From positions 1 through 21,615 of the forward strand of contig CAYNHT010000008.1 in the NCBI GenBank assembly GCA_964397485.1: a DNA stretch of 21,615 nt, read 5' to 3'. Positions 16,163-21,615 of this stretch are shown here, piece after piece. Numbering within the stretch: position 1 is the stretch's first letter; each line of letters starts with the position of its first letter. Position numbers and translations under genes: made by a program. Source of the stretch: CAYNHT01 sp964397485 (GTDB lineage: Bacteria; Bacillota_I; Bacilli_A; RF39; UBA660). The notes below the pieces were generated by a model. The model worked only from the letters and a program-made list of their open reading frames with translations. It made no database searches and was not told where the DNA came from.

Positions 16163-16794
16163 GAAATCACTTTCTTTAAATTTTCTTCAGCCTCAGTTAA
16201 TTTTAAATAATTAGGTATTAATGTATGTGGATTAATTCCCACATCTTCTTTATGTTTATCAATCACTCTAATCAAATCAATTTCTGGTTTTATCATACTA
16301 AGTGGAGACTTTATCTCATCATATCCAACTAAGCTGCATTTCGAATTTTTTGGTATTTTTTTTATTAATTCAGACAGCCTAATATGTGAATCTTCTACAA
16401 TAATATTTAAATTCATATCATATATACCAGCGAAAACAAATTCTCTTCTTGCATCAATATAAGGAATTAAATAATCACCATCATATTTAGTTGTTGCCAT
16501 TACTTCTAGGCTTGATACTGGTATTACGGGTATTTCAAGTGTCCAAGCAATTGTTTTTGCAATTGTAACCCCGACTCTAATACCAGTAAATGAACCCGGT
16601 CCATTAACAACGTATATTTTGGATATATTTTTTATATTTTTGTTTGCATCAGTAAATAATTGCATTATCAAAGGAAATATCCTATCTGATAAAGTTGTAT
16701 CATTTTTTTCATTTATACATGATAAAACATTGTTGTTTTCAACAATGGCTAATACTATACGATTAGAAGAAGTGTCGATAAATAAATTTATCAT
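16159..16794 (-). CDS. tsaB: tRNA threonylcarbamoyladenosine biosynthesis protein TsaB
   Basis: A 211-residue non-catalytic partner of TsaD, with the same ASKHA fold but without the metal-binding histidines. The conserved segments are IDTSSNRIVLAI at the N-terminus, VNGPGSFTGIRVGVTIAKTI (about 64-83), and IPVSSLEVMA followed by YIDARREFVFAG. It bridges TsaD and TsaE in the t6A complex. It overlaps tsaE and rimI by 4 bases each. Confidence 0.96.
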   Translation of the reverse strand: MINLFIDTSSNRIVLAIVENNNVLSCINEKNDTTLSDRIFPLIMQLFTDANKNIKNISKIYVVNGPGSFTGIRVGVTIAKTIAWTLEIPVIPVSSLEVMATTKYDGDYLIPYIDARREFVFAGIYDMNLNIIVEDSHIRLSELIKKIPKNSKCSLVGYDEIKSPLSMIKPEIDLIRVIDKHKEDVGINPHTLIPNYLKLTEAEENLKKVIS

Positions 16795-17240
16795 AACACG
16801 GCCTCACATAAATCTTCATATTTTTTACCATATGGGGTAATTACTAAAACTCTTTTATTTTCCCCTAATACTTTAAATTTAATAACAAGTCGTTCTTTTG
16901 GTAAAATATCTTTAATGGTATCTGACCATTCGATTACTACTACACCGTTTTTATTAAAGTATTCTTCAATCCCTAAACCTTCCACATTCCCATTTAAACG
17001 GTAAACATCCATATGGTATAAAGGCATTTCTCCTTCATACTCTTTGATAATTGTAAAAGTAGGAGAGGTAATACTTTCCTTTATGCCTAAGGCATTAGCA
17101 ATCCCTTTTGTAAAAATAGTTTTGCCACTACCTAGTTCACCTTCTAAGCAAATGATCATATTTGGAAACTTTTCTGATTCAATATTCTGCGCTAATTCAA
17201 TTGTTTCTCTTTCATTATGTGTTGTTATTCTAAATTCCAT
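16791..17240 (-). CDS. tsaE: tRNA threonylcarbamoyladenosine biosynthesis ATPase TsaE
   Basis: A 149-residue P-loop ATPase that resets the TsaBD complex between turnovers. Walker A is GELGSGKT (residues 34-41, K40), followed by SPTFTIIKEY and YHMDVYRL, all family hallmarks. The ATG has AGGTGATATAGA just upstream. It is the first gene of the tsaE-tsaB-rimI-tsaD-nucleotidyltransferase-RsgI-like operon. Confidence 0.96.
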   Translation of the reverse strand: MEFRITTHNERETIELAQNIESEKFPNMIICLEGELGSGKTIFTKGIANALGIKESITSPTFTIIKEYEGEMPLYHMDVYRLNGNVEGLGIEEYFNKNGVVVIEWSDTIKDILPKERLVIKFKVLGENKRVLVITPYGKKYEDLCEAVL

Positions 17241-17257
17241 TCTATATCACCTAATTC

Positions 17258-17266
17258 ATTATATCA
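17258..17266 (-). promoter_or_regulatory. Extended -10 promoter of the tsa operon
   Basis: The minus strand reads TGA-TATAAT about 17 bases before the tsaE ATG, just after a T10 run. A possible TTGTAT -35 lies 18 bases upstream, inside one arm of the inverted repeat at 17277-17331. Confidence 0.6.
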
Positions 17267-17331
17267 AAAAAAAAAGTATTAATACAATAGCTATTATTGT
17301 TTTTTAATAATTTTATTTTCTTGTATTAATA
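17266..17331 (-). terminator. Long inverted repeat with T10 run, likely second terminator
   Basis: TATTAATACAA at 17277-17287 is perfectly repeated in reverse at 17321-17331. The 33-base loop can form a further small stem (ATTATT with AATAAT). On the minus strand the stem is followed by one C and ten Ts (17275-17266). It lies about 70 bases beyond the LamG pilin stop and would back up the first terminator. It also overlaps the -35 zone of the tsa promoter, so a regulatory role is possible. Confidence 0.5.
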
Positions 17332-17365
17332 ATATATCCTATATATTGATTAATATTATCAAATA

Positions 17366-17395
17366 AAGAAAAAAACTAAAGAAAATTTAGTCTTC
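17366..17395 (-). terminator. Intrinsic terminator of the LamG pilin gene
   Basis: On the minus strand ACTAAA (17380-17375 complement side) and TTTAGT form a stem that extends to about 9 bp with one wobble around a 5-base loop, followed by a T-rich run. It starts about 8 bases after the stop codon. Confidence 0.65.
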
Positions 17396-17402
17396 ATAAT
17401 AG

Positions 17403-18926
17403 TTATTTTTTTATTTCATAATCAAGTTTTATTTCTTTTTCAGATAAAACCCTGTTATACAACTTTACATCATCTATAAACCCATCATAATAGTTATTAC
17501 TCCATGAATACAGACCTAATAAAACTTTACCATTAAACAAAAATGGATTAGTAAATAAATCACTTCTTATTAAATTACCATTTTGATAAATTGTAATACG
17601 ATTGTTTGCCACGGTCACAACAATTTGATGCCAAGAGTCAATAAAATTAGGTGCGTCCCAACTTAAATTGGTTCCTCCATCTTGCCAAAATCTTACCCTA
17701 AGTCTCGTATCACTTCCACTAAACGAGACAATAATTCCTTCATATGAATCATTTTGACCAAGTATGTTAATAAAACCATCATATGTTCCAATTCTTTGAT
17801 TTGCTTTTACCCACATAGAAATAGAAAATGGTTTATCAACTCCATTAGCTTGTGACAAATTATCTATATTACTTATTTCTATTACATTTTTACCATCAAA
17901 TTCATATGCACCATTACCTATTTTAGCCTGTTTATCCCATTTTGGAGTTTTACTAAAATCAAGTTGTGCATGATTGCTATTTACTGAATAATCTTTAATA
18001 GTTGCCTCTCTTACTCCATTTACAAAAGGTGTTGGGTAACTCTTTTCTTCTAATTGTGCGTTAGAAAATTCGATACTTACATCTGATAAGCCTCCGTAAG
18101 AACTATACCAACTACCTGCTAGAATATCTAATCTCAGCCTATCAGTATAGTCTGTATACGATGTAGTAACATGTACTCTTTTGACTCCGCCTGTTCCGTC
18201 TAAATCAACTCTACTAAGAGGTTGCATTACTGCAACTACATTTTTAAACATAACCAATCTCAAAGCAAAAGTTCCAACCACGTCATTTTTAAAGTCTACG
18301 GAAAATGTTACCGCAGTATTAGGATTTGTAATCCTTTCTAAGTGTTGAAATAAATAATAATAATTACCACTTTCTAAATCAGGAATGTTTATTTTTCCCC
18401 AGTTATTACTCACAGTAAAATTTCCTGAACCGATAGTTGCTAATTGCCAATTTGAAGTGTTATCGAACCTAGGATTCAATAATAAATTTTCAGTCGGTTC
18501 TTGAAAATCATCAAACTTATAATGAGCAAGCAATCCATCCTCAACTGAATTAGTAATATTATCAGAACAATTAAGATATGGTGTATAATCATATTCATTT
18601 TGTCCCAATTTTGTGACTAACATGTAACCATCACATTCTTTTTTACTATCATTTGGACTCTTAATTTTACTAATCAATCCATTATTTCTAAGTTCACTTA
18701 AAGTAATTTCAGTAGTATCACCAATACCACTAGGTAAATATTCTGTGTTATTGGTAAGATAAATTTCTGTTACTCTTGTTAACATATTTTCATTTTCTTT
18801 ATGCGATTCAATTCTTATTTTATCTATAACCTTTAATATTGTCGTTGTAGTAATTAGTGCTATAACAGCCAGTATTACTATTACTGCTAATAATTCTATT
18901 AATGTAAATCCTTTTTGGTGATTCAT
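17403..18926 (-). CDS. Prepilin-like surface protein with C-terminal LamG lectin-like domain
   Basis: A 507-residue protein. Residues 1-6 are the leader, with expected prepilin peptidase cleavage at G6-F7 and the conserved E11, then a hydrophobic helix to about 30. A pilin-type globular part follows with C98 and C120, which could form a disulfide. GLLAHYKFDD (131-140) is the usual first strand of a LamG/concanavalin-like domain, but the domain resumes only at IKDYSVNSNHAQL (310-322) and runs to 507 (FSISMWVKANQ, WHQIVVTVANNRITIYQNG, GFIDDVKLYNRVLS). Between them, 145-306, lies a separate beta-rich module starting ENLLLNPRFDNTSNW and ending NAQLEEKSYPTPFVNG, like carbohydrate-binding or phage-receptor modules. 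A surface adhesin carried by a type IV pilus-like fibre is the best inference. AGGTAGG precedes the ATG. It lies downstream of two glycosyltransferase genes. Confidence 0.85.
   Translation of the reverse strand: MNHQKGFTLIELLAVIVILAVIALITTTTILKVIDKIRIESHKENENMLTRVTEIYLTNNTEYLPSGIGDTTEITLSELRNNGLISKIKSPNDSKKECDGYMLVTKLGQNEYDYTPYLNCSDNITNSVEDGLLAHYKFDDFQEPTENLLLNPRFDNTSNWQLATIGSGNFTVSNNWGKINIPDLESGNYYYLFQHLERITNPNTAVTFSVDFKNDVVGTFALRLVMFKNVVAVMQPLSRVDLDGTGGVKRVHVTTSYTDYTDRLRLDILAGSWYSSYGGLSDVSIEFSNAQLEEKSYPTPFVNGVREATIKDYSVNSNHAQLDFSKTPKWDKQAKIGNGAYEFDGKNVIEISNIDNLSQANGVDKPFSISMWVKANQRIGTYDGFINILGQNDSYEGIIVSFSGSDTRLRVRFWQDGGTNLSWDAPNFIDSWHQIVVTVANNRITIYQNGNLIRSDLFTNPFLFNGKVLLGLYSWSNNYYDGFIDDVKLYNRVLSEKEIKLDYEIKK
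18852..18917. repeat. Dispersed repeat copy 2: prepilin leader-coding DNA
   Basis: The partner of 51-116, same orientation, about 82% identical by hand alignment. It encodes the hydrophobic leader of the LamG pilin. Confidence 0.7.
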
Positions 18927-18969
18927 ATTTCCTACCTACCTTCTTATACGTATATTAGTGGAACATAAT

Positions 18970-19000
18970 ATTCAAAAATTAATTAATAAAATTTTTGAAT
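18970..19000 (-). terminator. AT-rich hairpin between GT-C gene and LamG pilin gene (weak terminator or attenuator)
   Basis: A perfect 11-bp inverted repeat (18970-18980 with 18990-19000, 9-base loop). On the minus strand the 3' arm contains five Ts but no T-run follows, so termination is probably partial. Read-through would place the pilin in the glycosyltransferase transcript. I find no convincing separate promoter for the pilin gene in 18927-19021. Confidence 0.35.
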
Positions 19001-19021
19001 TAATCTTCGGACATAACTTAA

Positions 19022-20546
19022 TTAAATTTTATCAATTCTTTTAAACAGATAAACATTAAACACTTTTCCCTCAAAGTATTGATTATCACTTGCTATTAAA
19101 TCATATTTTTCGAATAAAAACGGCATATTCAATCTAATTATCTCTGATTCAAACATTGAAGGATATACGATAAACATCGTTTTTTGTTCATCGATATATC
19201 GTGATTGTTCATCAGCATTTTCGGGGTATTTATCATAACTTAAGTTTTGCTGATGAAAATATTTAACATTAGGTAAAGTATTGGTAGTAGTATAAAATCC
19301 CCAATCTAATTCACGATAGTTTAATATAGTTGGGTCTTTCTCTTTATTGATAATTTGAGCAAAATTATATTGAACCATTGTATTTTTACTCATTCCGATT
19401 AAATATATATTGCTAGACAAGTAAAATGACAGTAGTATTGTTACACAATAGAAAACGATATATAGAATGTATCCAAATCTCCAATTTAAAACTTTATCTA
19501 TATGTAGGTTAAAATATTTACATATATTTATGAGTGATAAAAGAATAAATGGTAGTAATATCAAAATATAATATTTTTGAATTACACCTCCAATATAAAT
19601 ACCTAAAATAGCAAATATAATAGATGAAGCTAAAAAGAATTTACCATATTTACTTAAACTAATATTTTTTATAAAGGAAGGTATTTGAATTACTAATAAA
19701 AATATTATTAAATTATTAGACAAAGAAGATTTAAAGAAAATATCGAAGCTATCTACAACACGTGATAACAAAGTCCCTTCGTTAGTATAAGCAAAAATAT
19801 TAACCATAAAATATGCATATATAAAATCAAATAAAGCGTTATTATAAATGAAATAGATACACCATAGTCCGAAAGGAATAAACATTCCTGTTAAAAATAT
19901 TGCACTGCTATAAAGCATTTTTTGGTAATCCTTTTTAATAATTAATGAAACAATAACACTAAGCATCCATATAAACCAAAAGCCTAAAAAAGTGTATTTA
20001 ATCATAAAAACAAATCCAGCAATCAGACCATTGATAAATATTTGCCAATAACTTATTTTATCTTCCTTTAGATATTTCAAAAATTGATATAGACTAAACG
20101 CTAAGAAAGGAAAAGTTAATTCCTCTGCACTTCCACCATGGCAAAAAGCAATCGAACTACATAATAATAACCCTAAAATAGGAATAATAATTAGATATTC
20201 TTTTCCTTTTAAAAATAAACTAATAATTTTATAACAATAAAATAGAAAAAAAAGTAAAGAATATGACTTCTATTAAAAATATACCTAAAAAAGTAGTATT
20301 TGAAAATAAATAACCAAAGCCATAAATTAAATATAACAGTGGTCCTTTTTGTTCAAATAAATCTTGGTACAAGATTTTACCATTAAATAGACCTTTCCCC
20401 ATTGTGAAAAAAGCATTAGCATCTACCCAATCGTTGAAAGGATATAAAGGTGAAGATTTACTGTTTATTAATATTAACAAAAATGATGTTACAAAACAAA
20501 AAAGAATAATTAATAATATATGTTTATTTTTTTTTATGAAATTCAC
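19022..20546 (-). pseudogene. Membrane GT-C glycosyltransferase (PMT/GT39-like), frameshifted
   Basis: Two reading frames together encode one polytopic membrane protein. The first (from GTG 20546) gives 105 residues ending at TAA 20231-20229. The second runs on to TAA at 19022 and is open from before the break. Removing one T from the T8 run at 20253-20246 joins them into a 507-residue protein, the usual size for this family. The out-of-frame join encodes YCYKIISLFLKGKEYL and then CHGGSAEELTFPFL, which looks like real protein. Features are multiple membrane helices and an early external loop with D39 and D42 (PFNDWVDANAFF), where GT-C enzymes keep their catalytic acid, followed by DLFEQKGP. 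Such enzymes transfer a sugar from a polyprenyl-phosphate donor outside the membrane. The start overlaps the GT2 stop (GTGA). It may be phase-variable, a recent pseudogene or a sequence error. Confidence 0.8.
20246..20253. repeat. A8/T8 homopolymer at the frameshift point
   Basis: Eight As on the plus strand (eight Ts in the coding strand of the GT-C gene). With seven the whole 507-codon frame is open; with eight it stops 5 codons later. Runs like this are typical sites of slipped-strand mutation or polymerase slippage. Confidence 0.85.
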
Positions 20547-21499
20547 TTCATTTCCCCCCCAATAACTTCTCTAATTATATATTTAGGACGAGCCTTTGTT
20601 TCCTGATAAATTTTACCAACATACTCACCTATTACACCTATCGAAAACATTTGTAGTCCTCCTAATAACCAAATGGATCCAACAATAAATGTCCACCCAT
20701 CAACCGTTTTTCCGCCGATTTTGACTATTATTGAATATATTAGCACCAATACACTAACTACACTTATGCTAAAACCAATAGTCATTATACTTTTAATAGG
20801 TTTAATACTAAAAGACGTTATTCCGTCTAATGCGAATGTTATCATCTTGTTAAGGGGATATTTAGTTTTTCCAGCAAACCTATTTTTTCTGTCATAATAA
20901 ATAGTTGTACTTTTAAATCCAAGTAGAGGAATTAATCCTCTTAAAAATAAATTAACTTCTCTAAATTTCTCTAACTCGACCAATACTCTTTTACTCATTA
21001 ATCGATAGTCAGCATGATTATAAACAATATCTACTCCCATCAATTTCATTAATTTATAAAAAAATAATGCCGTATTTCTCTTGAAAAAACTATCTTTTTT
21101 TCGTGACTTTCTAACTCCGTATACGATATCATGACCTTTATAATATTGGCTAACAAAAAGATCGATGGCATCAATATCATCTTGTAAATCAGCATCCATT
21201 GAAATAACCATATCGCAATATTTTTTTGCTTCCATCAGTCCGGCATATAATGCATTTTGATGTCCACAATTACGTGATAAACCAATTCCCATAATCTGAC
21301 CATTTTTTTTACATAAATGCTCTATAATAGACCACGTACTGTCTTTGGAACCATCATCTATAAAAACTATTTTGCTCTGTTTGCTTATTTTTTTTGCTTT
21401 GATCAAAGCATTTAATTTAGTTAGTAATTTAGAAGAAGTTTCATTCAGTACTTCTTCCTCGTTATAACATGGAACAACTATATATAATAAATTATTCAT
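20543..21499 (-). CDS. Family 2 glycosyltransferase, polyprenyl-phosphate type (GtrB/DPMS-like)
   Basis: A 318-residue protein with an N-terminal GT-A domain and two C-terminal membrane helices (about 231-255 and 265-290). The start YIVVPCYNEEE, nucleotide-sugar site FIDDGSKDST (D48-D49), the metal-binding MDADLQD (D102, D104) and NHADYRLMSKRV near residue 160 are classical for enzymes that put glucose, mannose or a similar sugar on undecaprenyl phosphate. The product would feed the GT-C enzyme encoded next, whose start overlaps its stop by 4 bases. Near its 3' end is a G7 run (20560-20554), unusual in such AT-rich DNA. It is the first gene of the cassette, with a good promoter upstream; its ribosome binding site (GTGGATG) is only moderate. 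Confidence 0.93.
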   Translation of the reverse strand: MNNLLYIVVPCYNEEEVLNETSSKLLTKLNALIKAKKISKQSKIVFIDDGSKDSTWSIIEHLCKKNGQIMGIGLSRNCGHQNALYAGLMEAKKYCDMVISMDADLQDDIDAIDLFVSQYYKGHDIVYGVRKSRKKDSFFKRNTALFFYKLMKLMGVDIVYNHADYRLMSKRVLVELEKFREVNLFLRGLIPLLGFKSTTIYYDRKNRFAGKTKYPLNKMITFALDGITSFSIKPIKSIMTIGFSISVVSVLVLIYSIIVKIGGKTVDGWTFIVGSIWLLGGLQMFSIGVIGEYVGKIYQETKARPKYIIREVIGGEMK

Positions 21500-21528
21500 C
21501 TACATCCACTTCCCTATACTCCTCTATA

Positions 21529-21557
21529 ATAATATCATAATGAATAAGTTTTTTCAA
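21529..21557 (-). promoter_or_regulatory. Sigma-A promoter of the glycosyltransferase/pilin cassette
   Basis: The minus strand has TTGAAA (21557-21552), a 17-base spacer and TATTAT (21534-21529), preceded by TGA as an extended -10. The GT2 start codon is 29 bases downstream. Confidence 0.72.
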
Positions 21558-21561
21558 CAAG

Positions 21562-21588
21562 AAAAAAGAACTAGAAAAACTAGTTCTT
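21562..21588 (-). terminator. Intrinsic terminator of a gene beyond the right edge
   Basis: A perfect 9-bp inverted repeat (21566-21574 with 21580-21588, loop of five) is followed on the minus strand by six Ts. It would end a transcript entering from the right and insulate the GT2 promoter. I see no coding sequence that I can support in 21589-21615. Confidence 0.78.
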
Positions 21589-21615
21589 AAATATACAAAA
21601 AAAAATTGGCAACTT

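Noticed and set aside
16159..16794. Mollicute genetic code (TGA as Trp)
   Set aside because: TGA ends genes in ATGA overlaps and several proteins use TGG for conserved Trp, so the standard bacterial code applies.
19022..20080. Separate 352-aa membrane protein starting at 20080
   Set aside because: The Met at 20080 is internal: the same frame is open and protein-like upstream to the T8 run, and no ribosome binding site precedes it. It is the 3' part of the broken GT-C gene.

Overview
The window is a strongly AT-rich bacterial chromosome segment. It looks like a fermentative Gram-positive of the Bacilli/Erysipelotrichia type, possibly one of the uncultured gut lineages near the Mollicutes (inference). 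The reasons are PflB/PflA fermentation genes, NAD-dependent ligase, a PcrA-type helicase, the tsaE-tsaB-rimI-tsaD order, an RsgI-like protein and short GGAGG-led operons. TGA is a normal stop codon here (ATGA overlaps between tsa genes; Trp is TGG), so this is not a code-4 mollicute. I see no rRNA, tRNA, CRISPR, insertion sequence or phage gene.

Layout from left to right. (1) Positions 1-125 hold the start of a type IV prepilin-like gene that runs off the window. (2) pflB-pflA form a two-gene operon for formate-producing pyruvate metabolism. (3) ligA stands alone between its own promoter and terminator. (4) A minus-strand run from 9403 to 5376 reads antitoxin, Fic toxin, pcrA, an unlisted 54-aa membrane protein and galU, ending in an AT hairpin terminator. 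(5) Positions 9501-12028 are the only plus-strand genes: a three-gene ABC importer of the NMT1/THI5-like, SsuABC-like type, ending in a bidirectional terminator. (6) A divergent protein-kinase-like protein has its own consensus promoter. (7) A six-gene minus-strand operon reads tsaE-tsaB-rimI-tsaD, a sugar-nucleotide transferase gene and an RsgI-like membrane protein. (8) The right end holds a surface cassette: a polyprenyl-phosphate glycosyltransferase (GT2), a membrane GT-C glycosyltransferase broken by one extra T in a T8 run, and a large prepilin carrying a LamG lectin-like domain.

The most interesting part is the right end. A lipid-linked sugar maker and a membrane sugar transferase sit directly upstream of a pilin-adhesin. 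The transferase is switched out of frame by a single base in a homopolymer, and the frame is fully restored if that base is removed. This could be a phase-variable surface glycosylation system, a fresh pseudogene or a sequencing error. The LamG pilin itself appears to have a second carbohydrate-binding-like module inserted inside its LamG domain. Other points of note are the Fic/VbhA-like pair upstream of housekeeping pcrA, the RsgI-like protein without the cytoplasmic anti-sigma part, and a shared extended -10 (TGn) at nearly every promoter I can identify.
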